From contig OZ237738.1 of NCBI GenBank assembly GCA_965178125.1, positions 496,001 to 560,000 on the forward strand: a stretch of DNA of 64,000 nucleotides. The letters are read 5' to 3'. Under the pieces are notes generated by a model that worked only from the letters and a program-made list of their open reading frames with translations, ran no database searches and was not told the origin of the DNA. This DNA comes from Bilabrum cf. latius. Lineage: Eukaryota > Bigyra: Bicosoecida > Bigyra > Bicosoecida. The position numbers were made by a program, and so were the translations under genes. Each line of letters begins with the position of its first letter. Within the stretch, counting starts at the first letter, position 1. Of this stretch, positions 22,719 to 35,412 are shown one piece after another.

Positions 22719-23270
22719 GCCGCTCCACGATGCATATACCATTCGGTGACTTTGGCAGGAATTTTGAAGCTGCCATAGTGCAGCGAACTTATCAAATAAA
22801 TAGAACCAAACTGTGGCAAATCTCCGGCCAGCGCACGAAAAGCCTCGACAGAAACAGCGGCATCAGGCGTGCGGCGTCAAACGCCAGCTGACAGCCTGTG
22901 TCGCTGCTCCCACGAGAGCAGTGCGTGAGAGGCACTTGAGCAGTCACGAAAAACTAGTCACAAAAGCAAGACGCCGCCCGAAGAGCACAAAGCAGGTCAA
23001 TTCCTGCAAAATGCTGTCGAACAGACGCCCAAGTCCGGGGGATCGCCCGCGATGGCCTGGCACGCACCATCCAAACATCCCCCCTCATCCCTCCCGCCAC
23101 CTCCTTCCCAACCCTTTATTCATCCCGAGCGCACCAAGGACCAAAAAATCCTTCGATGCGATGGCCAAGGAGCGTCGCGCATCGCGCTTGCGTCAAACGC
23201 CGGCGTCGCGCCGCTTCCGCCCCGAGATATCTATCAATCATTTCCTTTCCTGCCTCCTCCTCCCCGCCCT
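22719..23270. other. Gap between fragment 3 and the giant gene stop; no gene seen
   Basis: 552 bp, A/T-richer near 22780-22810 (TCAAATAAATAG) and C-rich with CCTCC runs near 23080-23110. Open frames here are short and unlike known proteins. It should contain the 3' untranslated region of the giant gene. No repeat or RNA gene was recognised. Confidence 0.5.
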
Positions 23271-26200
23271 TCACACGATGGACCCGCCAGCCCCGCGCAC
23301 CCTGGTGGGCTTGGGTGCCACCCGAACGGTGGGCTTGTGCGCGTGGTGAGACTCACCACCGAACCCGGGCCCGGCCTCGGCGCCCCCCGCGTGGGAGCCC
23401 GCGATGACCCTCGCCCTCTCCTGCCACGTGGGGTTGGCCCCATGCCACTCCACACCGTTCTTGCGAGAACCGGGCTGCAAGGGCGAGCTCTGGATCTTGT
23501 TGGCACCGCTGGAGCCCTGCAGCTTGACCTGGTCGGCACCGGCACCGGCGCTGCCCTGCCTGCCGTACACGAAGAACAGGCCCACGAGCACGAGACCCAC
23601 CACCACGAGGCCGCCGACCACGGCGCCCGCGATCAAACCGGCGCCGATGCCGCCGTCGTCGTCCCCACCGGGCTGGGTGGGGGGGCGGATCACGCTGTCG
23701 GTGTCGGTGTTGTTGGCACCCGGGGACCGGGGCACTGCGAGGCCGACCAGCCCCGACACGTCGTCCACGTTGGTGTCCACGTATCCCTGGATCGTCACGT
23801 TGTTGTACGTGATGTTCTCGCCAGCGAACAGTGGCACGCCGGGTGAGGCCAGGTCCACGAAGTTGGCCTCCATCATGGCCTGCAGCAGGTCGTCCACCTC
23901 GGGGTCCGAGGGCGGCAGCACGGTGCCCCTCTCGCTCGTCATGGACTCGTCCGAGGGCGGGTCCTCCAGCGCCGGCCTCGAGATGCCGATCTCGGCGTCC
24001 TCCAAGGGGTAGCCCACGTCCAGCTCGCCGCCAGCGATGGCGTTCTGGATGGTCTTGCCCACCGCCACGAGGCGCTCCACCTGCCTGACCGTGTCCTGCT
24101 TCTCGAGGGAAGGCTCGGCCTCGTCCTGGATCTCCACCCCCACGTGGGCAGATCCCGCGGCCACCTCCACGATCTTGATCCGGTCGGCAGGGATGGACAG
24201 CAGGGTGGCCAGGTTCTGCACCACGTTCTCGCCGGCGAACTCGTCCACGGACACGGCCAGGGTCATGTTCAGCTGGATGCTGGACCTGCGCCGGATCAGG
24301 TAGTCGGCGCCGGGGTTCCCACCGCGCATGGTGAAGTACAGATGCCTGGCCTGCGGGTCGAACTTGTTGGCTCCGGCGGGGGAGTTGAGCGTGGGCAGGT
24401 CCGTGCCGGGCAGCGGCTGCACGAGCTGGCCGTTGTAGAACACGTCGATCGAGTTGGGCCGCTGCACGAACAGCTTGATCACCACGGCCTCGTTGGCGTC
24501 ATCCGAGTGGAACCGTCCGCGGAGCGTACCGGGCAGCGTGCCGCCGAACCGGAGGTGGTTCTCCACGCCAGACTCGAGCAGCATCGGGTGGTGCTGGAAG
24601 GGGAACCGCTTGGCGCAGCCGTCCGCGATCGGGTTCACCGAGGACGAGTTGCGCAGGCCGCCCGAGGGAGTCTCCCTCTGGATGCGCACGGGTCCGATGA
24701 GACGGAAGCCGCGGTCGCGATCCAGGCCGTCAAACACGGCGTGTACCATGTTGAGGGCGCCGCCGCGGATGCCGTCGGCGGGCGGCTGCTCCCCGGCGCA
24801 CTCCACGCCGGACCACGCGGCCACGCCCTCGCACACGGGAGAGTTGTCCGCGTTGCCGATGTCCCACTGCGACATGATGACCGAGTTGGCCTTGCCCGTG
24901 GACACGGTGGTGCCGTCCAGGTCCTCCACCTTGACCACGCTGAAGCCGTCGCATCCCTGGCGCGTGCACTTGGAGTTCGTCTTGTCGTTCTTGTCGAAGC
25001 TGAACTTGTTGTCGTGGCCGGTGTTGAACCAGTTGATGCCCCTGAAGAACATGGGCGGGAAGAAGTCCACCTGGGTCGGGTTGGTCACCACGGCCTTGCT
25101 GGCGTAGCTCTGACCGCCGCACGTCTCGCTCTCGTTGCCAAAGTGGGCAAAGTGCGTGTCGATCACGTGGTACTCGGCGTGCCTGGTCCCCGGCAGGCCG
25201 TACCGCTTCTCCCACGGCATCGAGCACATGCGGGTGGGCGTGTTGACCGGCCTGCACACCGGCATCTCGCTGTCGTGGGTGCACGTCTTGCCCCTGTTGG
25301 TGTACTGCGCAGACATGATGCCGGCGCGGCGGTACTCGCTGCCCAGCACGCTCTGGCACGACACGCCCCAGCCGTCGTTCTGGCTTACCGCAAGGCAGCC
25401 CACGCTGCCTCCGCAGGTCGACGCGCCTGTGGACCCGGCAAAGTTCGAGTTCTGCACCACCGTGTACGACAGGCGGGCGCGGCGGAAGTAGTTGGGCGAG
25501 AAGCCGATGTGGCTGTCCGTCACCGTCACGTGGTCCAGGCGGAAGTGGGCCAGCTGGTCCACGGTCACCACGCCCAGGTGGGCGGCCTTCCACACCGTGG
25601 CTCGCTGCAGCTGCACGCACTTGCTCTCGCCGCCGCCCGCGGTAGACAGCACGAAGAAGCCGATCTTGCTGCCGTACGCCTCGTTGTTCTGGATGGGGTC
25701 GTTCTCGGCCGTCTCCCACGGGGACGAGCACAGCGTCGGCCGGATGGTGAAGCCGCCGTCGTACGAGCCGCCCACCACGTTGCCGCGGAGGCTGCGGGGC
25801 TCCACGTCCAAGAAGAAGCCCGCGCGGTTCCGCGCCCACCGGTTGGTCTCGTCCGTGGCGCGGAAGACGCCGGCGACCAGGTTGTTCTCGATCGTCGCGT
25901 TCGTGGCGCGGCTGTCCAGCTCAAAGGCGGTGCGCACGGCGTGGTGGAACACGTTGTCCTTGGCCTCGACGTTCTTGGACCCAAAGCCCACCACGCCGTA
26001 GTTGTACAGGTCCGAGAAGGCGCAGCCGATGATCCTCTGCACGGGGTTGTTGGGGCTGTCGGTCCTCCAGGGGGAGAACTGCATGAACAGAGCAGAGTGC
26101 TCCATCTCGCCCTGGCCCTGCTGCTGCAGCTCCACGTAGCTGAGGTGGATGCGGCCCTGGAACTTGGCCCGGAGGCCCGACACGGCGTCGGCGGCGCCGT

Positions 26201-29200
26201 ACATCTCTCCGACCACCATGTGCCCGCCGAACGTGTCCTCCTCCTCGCCGTCCGCGACGGCCTCCATGTTGGACGTGATCCGCACGTTGCGGTTCAGCAC
26301 GCCCACGGCCGCGGCCAGCGTCACCGAGCGGCCCCCACCGAGGTCCACGGTGCCGGCAAAGTGGCGGTGCTCCAGCGCGGGCGAGAACCCGACCGTGCGG
26401 CCGTTGCTGCTCACGGAGCTCACGGTCACCGTCTCCAGCTCGTTGGGGTTGGAGCCGGAGCCGGGGTACTCGGTCGGCGCGATGGTGATGCGGTCCCCTA
26501 CCTTGATGTCGGTGTCGCGGTCCAGGGTGATGGACGTGTCGTCGTCGTCGGCGGTGGACGCCAGCTTGGCCCAGGTCACGTCCCGCTTGGCGCCGTACAT
26601 GAGCAGCTCGCCGCCCACGAAGATCACCTTGTCGTCGAGGTAGATGTCGTTGTCCACCACGGCCCCGTCGTCGATCTCGCCGCGCTTGGAGAACAGCTTG
26701 ATCTCGGCGTTGGCGCCGCGCCACGGCACGGCCTCGGTGCCGATGGTCACCCGGCCAAAGATGAGCAGGTGCTCGCAGTTGAGCTTCCTCGAGGTCCCGT
26801 CGTTCCGGAATTCCACGATGCCCTCCACCCGCACGGTGCGGTAGGCCGGGCTGTCGGTCAGGTCGTACACCAGCTTGACGGTGTTGGGCACCAGCAGGTC
26901 GTCGCGCGTGCCGTGCTGGTCGGCGGGGAAGTACTCGCTCCACAGCAGCTCCTCCTGAATGTCAATCACGCCCGGCGCGCGGCAGCCCTCGGGCGGGCAC
27001 TGCATCACCTTGGAATCGAAGCGGTGCTTGGTGTACCGGTGGGGGTTCCAGGGCCCGCGGGTGTCGTTGTGCGTGGCGGTCGACGGAGTCACGTTGCGGT
27101 TGTTCATCACCACGTACCAGCGGTTGGAGGTCTGGTTGTACCACCCGGTGCCCATGTCGTCCGTGGGCGTCGGCCTGCGCTCCACCCCGAACGGGTTGCC
27201 GGTCCAGTTGCCGATGGGCGGGCGCTCCCAGTACAGGCTGCGATGCGACTGGTAGTTGGACTTGGTGCGGTCCTGCTGCAGGTAGCCCGACGAGTCGGGG
27301 TCCACGGTCTGGTGGCTGGGGTTGAAGGGCATGCGCACCTCGTATCTGTGAGCGTAGTACGTCCTGTTCACAGACCACATCACCCACTCGTTGTCGTCGG
27401 ACGTCACGTAGGCGGGGTCCGAGTACCTCAGGCGCAGCCAGTTGAAGTCCACGCCGTACACCCGGTCGTTGTCGTACCGGCGCATCGAGGCGTCGTACAG
27501 CTTGCCGGTCACGATCGGGCTCACCCAGCCGTAGATCTCCTTGGGAAGGAACTGCTGAATGTCCCAGGCCTCGTCGGCTGTGTCCCTCCGCACGGTCATG
27601 GCCAGGTTCTGGTCGTCCAGCTCGCGCGGCGTGTACTGGTCCAGCTACAGCCGGCGCACCTTGACCGAGTCGTCGCACACGATGCCGTTGTCGTACTCCA
27701 CACCCTGCCTCTCGCACTGCCCGGGCCACACGTTGAACGCGCGGTAGGCTGTGGCCCACCCGCCGGCGGTGCCAGTCAGGCTGCCATCGTCATCCTAAAA
27801 GATCTGCTTGTAGGGCGCCGTGAAGCGCACGCGCTTCGTGGAGTTGAAGAATCGAAGCCCAGAGAAACGGAAAGTGTACCCGCCCTGCTTCATATCGGTC
27901 TGGCTAGCGCACTTGGCGCATCCGGCGATGGCGCCTCCGCTGCCGTACCCCACGAAGGTCAGGTCCTTGCCGTAGTAGTACTCGTCCTGGGGGGCGAACA
28001 GGCCCAGCTTGCCGCCAGTGCCGGGGGTCGTGGGGTGGTCAGGGTCGCGCACGTACAGGTTGCCTTCCGAGTTGGGCTGGTGCGCGGGAGGTCCGTACAC
28101 CTTCTTGAGCTTCACGCGCCTCTCGTCGTCGCCGCCGTTGCCCATGAGCTTGAAGTGCTTGAGCCGGATGGCGCCGCCCTGCTTGTTGAAGATGCCGTGA
28201 GCGCCGTTGCGGTAGGACGTGAGGTTGGTGTACGTCTAATACATGTCCGGAGGTCCTTCTGCTTCATTGCATGGGTTCTTGTACGGCAGGTACACGGGGT
28301 AGATGCGCAGCCCCTGCACGCCGTTGGCCTGCGCCGTGTTGTTGTGGAACTGCCCCAGGTGGTCGTGCACGGGGCAGATGGAGGTGGTGAAGGACGGTCC
28401 ATGGGGAGCGCCAGGGAGTTCATGCCAATATCCGTCGTTCTACCCACCAGCGGCATAGTTGCCAGTCCATATTTGCTTGGGGCTGGCTGCCCAGAAGGAC
28501 GCCGGCTTCATGTCGCCCTTGAGGGCGTTGAAGAGGCGGATGGTCCCGGCCACGAGGTTCTCATCGATCACGTTCCACTCCTCGGCGCCGTCCTCCACGA
28601 AGACGCTGTGTCCTCTTACCCTGGTGCATGCGATGGAGAAGACGGTGTAGTACTTGCTGCCGTGGATGGTGGCGCACCTCTGGTTGGAGTCGTGCACGGC
28701 CAGCGACTTGACGTAGTGGTACCTGGCCTGGGCGCCGGCCATGTGGGTGTGCGTGGGATACCGGCCAAGGATACCTCCCTGGCCCGCCCTGCGCACCTCT
28801 GCGTTCTCAATGCGGTAGATGCCCCCGTTCATGGCCATGGTGTGGCCGCCGAAGAGCTGCCTGGCGTACGTCACCTGGGTGCCGGACCCCTGGATCACCA
28901 CGTTCCTCGTCTCGAGGCCCACGCCCGCGGACAGATCCGCGTCGGAATGGCCGTACGGCTCGCCGTCAAAGATCTGGTACCTGTGCGTGTACCTCAGGGC
29001 CCGGGTCAGCCTCAGCCGGGTGGGCGACAGCACCTCGGCGACCTCGACGTCCTCCTGCTGGCGGTACGACCTCGTGGACGAGGTCACGAAGAGCCTGTCG
29101 CCCACGCGCCAGTCCACGGGCTCCTGCATCTCGATCACGTCCGATCCGGCCTCGCTCGTGGCCCCCAGCCTGGTCCAGGACCTCTTGCGCGGCTCGCCGT

Positions 29201-32200
29201 GCACCTCGAGGATGGCGTGCTGGCGGTGGGGCACGATCTCGTTGCGGGCGGCGCGGTCCGACAGAGAGAGCGTCTTGGCGCCGATCCCGGGCAGCTCGAT
29301 GTCCCTCCAGCGGTCTCCGTGCAAGGTGACGGTGACCTTGTTGGTGAACGGGTTGTCCTCCTCTCCGATCTGGAAATGCCCGCCGTGCACCCAGATGTAC
29401 GTCGACTGCAGGTGCAGCCCGTCCTTGCGGTCAAAGACCAGCTCGCCCTGCACGAGGATCAAAAAGAGGCGGGGCGGGCTCACGTCCAGGAGCACAGCCT
29501 GCCCCTCGGGGATGATCACCGTGTCTCCCTCCACCGGGGGCTCGTTGCCGGCCCACGTGGTGCGGGCGCTCCAGAGGTCCAGGTACCTAAAGTACACGGT
29601 CGAGTTTCCGATTGCCAGGCCGCGCCCGGCCACGGTCACGTCCACGGAAGGCTCGCGGATGCGGTCCCGGGCGCCCGAGGTGCACACGATCTCCGTGTCC
29701 GACGCGCTCGTCACGGTGCACGGCACGCCGTTCAGCGACACGGCCACGTCGGCGGTCGCCACCGAGGCGCCAAAGTTGGTGCCCGTGATGGTGACGGCCG
29801 TCCCGCCCAGCGCGGTGCCGAACACGGGCGAGATGCCGCCGTACGTGGGCGTCGAGCTCGTCTCGTAGTCGACCGTGCCGAGGCCGGACGTGTCCACGTC
29901 GACGGCGATGCCGGCGCTGCCGGCGGGCAGCGTCACCGACACGCCGCACTCGCCCGAGGTCACCGTGCTGCGGGTCACGCCCTCGAACTCGAGCTCGTTC
30001 ACGCGGCAGCGGCCGTTGCTGGACCTGTACCGCAGGTACCTGTACCCGTCCTCGGCGCCCAGGTCGTTGGTCTGCCTGCCCTCGGGCCCGTTGATGATGT
30101 CGATGTGGTTCCAGCCCTCGAGGATGGCGTTCAGGTCCACCGTCACGAGGTTGGTCCACGTCGTCCCGTCGTTGCTGCCCTCCACCACGGCCCCGCGCGT
30201 GTCTGCGATGCGCCAGAAGTCGGGGTACCAGGCGAACCGGGTCAGCACGGCCTCCCTGCCCTCGCCAAAGTCCATGCCCACGTGGCACGACGACGAGGAC
30301 GAGCTCGCGGTCGAGGCTGCGTCGCCGTCGAAGGCGTTCACGGCGCCGCTCATCTGGTTCTCGATCAGCACGGCGTCCGGGTGGGTGCCCCGCGTCATGA
30401 ACACGCGCGGCGTCTCCGAGTTGAAGGTCGTCAGCGCCTCGGCGTTCACCAGCGGCGCGGTGCGGCACTTGAGGGTCGAATAGGTGCTGCTCACGACCTC
30501 GCAGGACGTGTCGCAGACGCCCACGGCGGGCAGGTGCGCCACGGCGGCGGCCGAGTCGGAGCCCTCCGCCACGGCGGCGTCGCGCGCGGCGTACGCCGCC
30601 GCGGCCTCGGCCTCGGACACGGTGGGGAAGCCCTTGCCGGCGATACTCACGACGGCCCCGCCGCCAAAGCTGGAGGACGCGCCGGAGAGCCCCGTGGCGG
30701 CGTGGGCGGCGGTAAACACGGTCAGGGACGGGTCGCTGGACCACGCGAGGCCCTTGCCGGCCACGGTCACCCGCGGCGCGTGGGACCCGCCAAAGGCGTC
30801 GCCCACGGTGCACTCGACGGCTGTGTCGCTCCAGCTCTGCACGGCGCAGTCGGCCCCGCCGATGGACACGCTGCTCTGCCCCTGGGCCGCCTCGAAGCCG
30901 GACCCCGTGAGGGTCACGTCGGTGCCCTTCTCGCCGCTCTGGGGGCTGATCTCGTCCAGGTGCGGGGTCAGGGTCGTGTTGCCCACGTCGGTCGAGTGCG
31001 CGCCGGCCAGCGTCTCGGTCGCCACGACAGAGGCGCCGTCCGCGGACAGCACCTGCACGCGCACGGAGGACGTCACGACGCCGGGGGCGTTGGTGAACCC
31101 GGGGGTCATCACGGTCACGGAGCGGTGGGTGGCGCCCGGCTGCACCGCGGCCGCCTTGGTGGCGGCCGACCCCAGCTCGCTGCCCACGAAGGCGACCGCG
31201 TTGAGCTCCGTCGAGGAGTCGCTGCCGGCGTCGAAGCCGTACCCGCTGATGGTCACCAGCTGCCCGCCCCCGCTCGAGCCCTCCACGGGGGAGACGCTGT
31301 CGATGGCCAGGACGTGCGTGTGCTGCGGGGGGGTCGCGGGGCTCGTCACGTTGGCGAGGCCGTACCCGGCCACGTGCGCCGTCACGGCCACGGTGCCGGC
31401 GCGGTCGTCGGCCACGGTGCACACCACCCTGCCGAGCGTCTCGGCATCAGAGTCGTCCGCGATGGCGCAGTCCTTGGCGCCCACCTTGATGGTGGTGTCG
31501 CCGCCGGTCTTGAAGCCGCTGCCCTCCACGGTGATCTCGTTCGAGGCGGCGCTGTACGTGGCGCTGCTGATCTGGGGGGTGCGCGCCTCGTCAAAGGCGT
31601 AGTCGCACGTCCCGCTCGCGGCTCCGGCGCCGCACGCCCACGTGGCCGAGATGCGGTTCACGCGGACCTCCCAGCGGCCGCCCTGGATGCCGTCCGTCAG
31701 CGCGTCCGTGGTGACCCCGGGGGGCAGGCGCGTGATGGCGTCCGCGGTCGTGCAGGTGATCTCGCTGTCCGAAGCGGCCGTGACCTCGCACGGCACGGAC
31801 ATGAAGAGGTCCTCGTCCGTCACGTTGGCGAAGAACTGCACCAGGTTGCCCTCGAGGCTCGAGCTGAAGCCGGCGCCCGAGATGGTCAGCACGGTGCCTC
31901 CAGCCCAGCTGCCGGACGAGGGGGACACGGACTCGACGCGGAAGCCGGTGTCCAGCTCCACCCCGGAGTCCACGGCGGCGTACCCAGAGTTGTCAAAGTA
32001 CACGAGTGGGGTCAGGGCGGCCTGGGGCGGGGCCAGGGGGGCGGCCCTCAGCAGCTCGCAGGCGATCGTGGTGGCCGTCAGCGCGGTCACGCGGCAGGAG
32101 CGGCTCCCGAAGGAGACCTCCACGCCGTCGGCGGCCAGCCCGCTGGGCAGGTTGCTCGCGGTCAGCGTGACGGTGCCGGTCACGGCGGACGACAGGCTCG

Positions 32201-35200
32201 ACGGGCTGATGGCGGACACGGTGGCCACCACGCTCGAGTCGTACGCGAAGGCGCCCGACTCGGTCACTCCGTTCACCACCACGTCCACGGTGGCGTCCTC
32301 CTGGCCCGACCCGGCGGCCGGCGCCACGCACACGATCTCAGAGGCGGTCGCGCTCACGACGGCGCAGGCGCTGCCGTCCACCGTCACGGTGTTGTCGGTG
32401 CTGGCGTCCATGGGGTGGAAGCCGGTGCCGGTGATGGTCACCAGGGCGCCGCCCTCGCTGCTGCTGCCGCTCGCCGGCGACACGCTGTCCACGCGGGTCG
32501 TGTACGCGATCTGCGAGAGGCCGGACGCGCGCGCGGCAAAGCCGATGCCGCGGCCCACCTCCACCTCGATGTCGAAGGTGCCGGCGCTGCCGTGGCCCAT
32601 CGTGCACGTGATGCTCGTGGCGGTCGACGCAGTCACGGCGCACGAGGCGCCGCCCACCCTGACGTCGGTAAAGTACGTCGCGTCGTCGCACACGCCGTCC
32701 GTGCTGGCGTCGTCGCCGCAGCTCGTCGTGGTCGGCAGGCTGGAGGGGTCGAACGCGAGGAAGCCCTCGCCCGTGATGGTCAGCTCGTCGCCCTCGTCCA
32801 CCGAGGTGCTCGACACGCTCGTCACCGCGGGCGTGACGGCCTCCGAGTAGGCGAAGCTGCACGCGCGGGACTTGCCGGGCAGCGCGTGACCGGTGGCGTT
32901 GATGCCGAACATGTGGGTGTCGCAGCTGGCGCGCACGCCGTTGGACACGACCTCCACGGGGCCCACGTGCTGCCGGGAGCCCTCGGCGAGGACGGCCTCG
33001 GGGCCGAACGACGTGAAAGCGGTGCCGCTGCGCATCTGAGGGGGCACGGGGAGCGCCGTCTCCAAGAAATCGGCGGGCAGGGGGGTGTAGTCCACGCCCT
33101 CGGACCCGTCCCGCAGGGTCGTGTTCCTGAACCTGGCCTCGTTGCCGGCGGTGATCCTCGTCGTGTTCATCACCAGCTGCTTGAAGTCCTTGCCCCAGGG
33201 CTTCACGAACGAAATGCGCCAGTTGGATCCGTCGAGCGGGTTGCCGCCGCGAGACACGGTCACGTCGTCGATGCCCACCAAGGCCTGCACGGCCTGCTCC
33301 ACCTGGGCGTCGGTGGCATCGTACCTCAGGTAGTCGCTCGTCTGGTTGCCGTAGTGCAGCTGGAAGAGACCGTCGAGCGGCTCAGAGGCCTCCGTGGTGA
33401 TGCCGTCGAGGCTGCCGGCCGTGGCGGGCTCCAGCGTGAAGGACTGCCCGGCGGGGGCGCGGAGGAAATCGCTGCCGCCGGCAGACACGGGACGCGCGGG
33501 GCGCCTGCGGTTCCGGCTGGGGCAGTGCAGCGTGATGTCCCAGTGGTAACCGTCCACCACCTCCTCGCCGTTCACGTCCTTGTTGATCGTCACGCGGCTC
33601 ACCCCGATGGACCGGCACTGCGCGGCGTAGCGGTTGTCGGCGTCGCGGACCCCGCGGTACGCGTTGTACACGTCCCTCCAGCCGGCAGACCGGCTCAGCT
33701 CGCCGGACGAGTACTCCTGCCCGTCGGCCGCGACCATGCGCAGGCGCCATTTGCCGGAGCTGGCTCCCTTGACGGTGACCCGGTGCACCTCGCGGACCAC
33801 GGAGGAGATCAGCTACACGTTCTGCACCTCCTGGATGCCCCTGAGCGCCATGGCCGTGGGGTGCACCTGGAAGTCGTCGGGCGTGATCTCCACGCCCAGG
33901 TTCATGTACTCGTCGCCGCTGCCCTCCACAAACCGGGCGCGGGCGTACCTGCGCTCGCCGGCGGTCATGTGGATGGGGTCGGAGCGCATCCTGGCGTCGC
34001 GGAACTCGTCCGTGGTCACGTGGGGCGCGGTCACGATGGTGGTCATGGAATCGGAAGACTCGTCGTCGGACATCTCAAACCAGCCGTCGTCGTCCACCCG
34101 CGGGATCTTGAACACGTACGTGCCCGTGTAGGGGGCCACGAAGAATCCGGTCCAGTCGATCGCGTCCGTGTACAGCCTGTGGCTGCTCCGCTGCAGCTGG
34201 ATGGCGCCGGTCTCCACGCTCGTGGAGCGCAGGTGAGTGTTGGGGTTCCAGTTCCTCTCGGAGAACTCGCGGCGGACCCAGCCGCGCTGGGCGGGGACCA
34301 TGAGGTTTGCCCGGGCGGCCGCGGCGGTCTCTGCGTCGGTCAGGTTGCGGTCCGCGGGCGAGTCGAACGCGAAGGAGGAGGTCTTGCAGGTGATCTCGGT
34401 GCCGTCAGCCGACACGCTCTGCACGGCGCAGGGGCGCCCGGCCAGCTCCACGGTGTTGTCCTCCATGTCGGGGTCGAAGTTGGACCCGGTGATGGTCACG
34501 AGCGACCCTCCCTCGGTGCTGCCCTGGTGGAAGTCCAGGGAGGACACGTGGGGGTGGGACGTGAACTGCCACACCTCGCCGGTGCGGGCGTCCACCTGCT
34601 TGGCGCGGGACCGGGGCCACGCGGCGCCGCCGCCGAGGCCGCCGCTGGTCACCTCGGTGGTGTGCAGGGTGAAGTTGTGGCGGCCGGGCGCCACGCCGTC
34701 GGGCACGGTGCAGTGGGCGATGCCCACGTGCCAGTCGTGCGAGCGGATGCGGCTCGGCTCGGGGTTGTTGTCCTCGGTGAGGTCGCAGTTGAAGCCTCCC
34801 ACCTTGGCCGAGTGCTCCTCGTAGTTGGACGTCTGCAGGTACCCGGTGTACTGCATGTCGTCGCCCGCCTTGCCGCCGTAGGTCAGCTCGTGCAGGTAGG
34901 GCGTGCGCCTCGGGTGGTCCCAATACTGGAAGCGGCAGTCGTTCGAGGCCACGCACTCGGCCTGGATGCCGCGGTCCACGGCGGTGCCGGTCACGCTGAT
35001 GGTCTGCCAGGCAGTCCGCAGGTCGGGGCTGGGCGGGGTGTAGCACACCAACTGGCGAGCAGTCTGGTAGTAGCTCTCGCACTGCATCTCGTTCGTGCCG
35101 AGGTATGCCGCGACTGAGCCCTCGCGGCCGTCCAGATCGAATCCAGACCCGGTGATGGTCACGCGAGTGCCGCCGGCAGCCGATCCCTGCCTGCGGTACG

Positions 35201-35412
35201 GAATCGATGGGCGCGTCAAGATTCGTCTAGGGTGGGGCCCGGGGGAGGGGCAATCCGAACGCGGTCAAGGCCTAGATTGGCGCCATCGAAACGCGCCTCT
35301 TCACAAATTTAGCTCACCGTACGTCAATGCCGGTGATAGTCATTCGAGTGTGTGCATCCTGCGCGACCGCAGTCGCTGCAAGGAACGCGACGACCGAAGC
35401 CGTCGTGTGCAT
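23271..35412 (-). CDS. Giant fibrocystin-L (PKHD1L1)-like surface protein with IPT, PA14, G8 and beta-helix domains
   Basis: Exon 1 (35412..35318) and exon 2 (35190..23271), with a 127-nt GTGAGC...CCGCAG intron, give 4,004 residues ending in TGA. In-frame TAGs: 33813, 28440, 28236, 27795 and 27645. Exon 1 supplies a signal peptide (MHTTASVVAFLAATAVAQ); splicing restores the first IPT/TIG repeat (GSAAGGTRVTITGSGF). Then come a second IPT, a PA14 domain (about 330-470), a run of IPT repeats (about 760-1600), an F5/8C-like domain (about 1645-1775), another IPT, a G8 domain (about 1900-2080), parallel beta-helix repeats, a second G8 (about 2800-3000), more beta-helix, one transmembrane helix (about 3882-3905) and a short tail of about 100 residues. 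This is the full PKHD1L1 domain order and length, so it is probably a large cell-surface or adhesion protein; the ligand is unknown. Confidence 0.9.
27640..28952 (-). repeat. Parent segment of the inverted partial copies
   Basis: This part of the giant gene (end of the first G8 and the following beta-helix) is the source of the plus-strand copies at 15930, 18290 and 21600. The copies are in opposite orientation, so this segment can pair with each to form an inverted repeat of up to about 1.1 kb. Confidence 0.8.

Noticed and set aside
24144-35117. Plus-strand ORF of 3,657 codons
   Set aside because: It is the in-register antisense of the giant gene; its translation is His/Val/Gly-rich with no domain, while the minus strand encodes IPT, PA14 and G8 domains.
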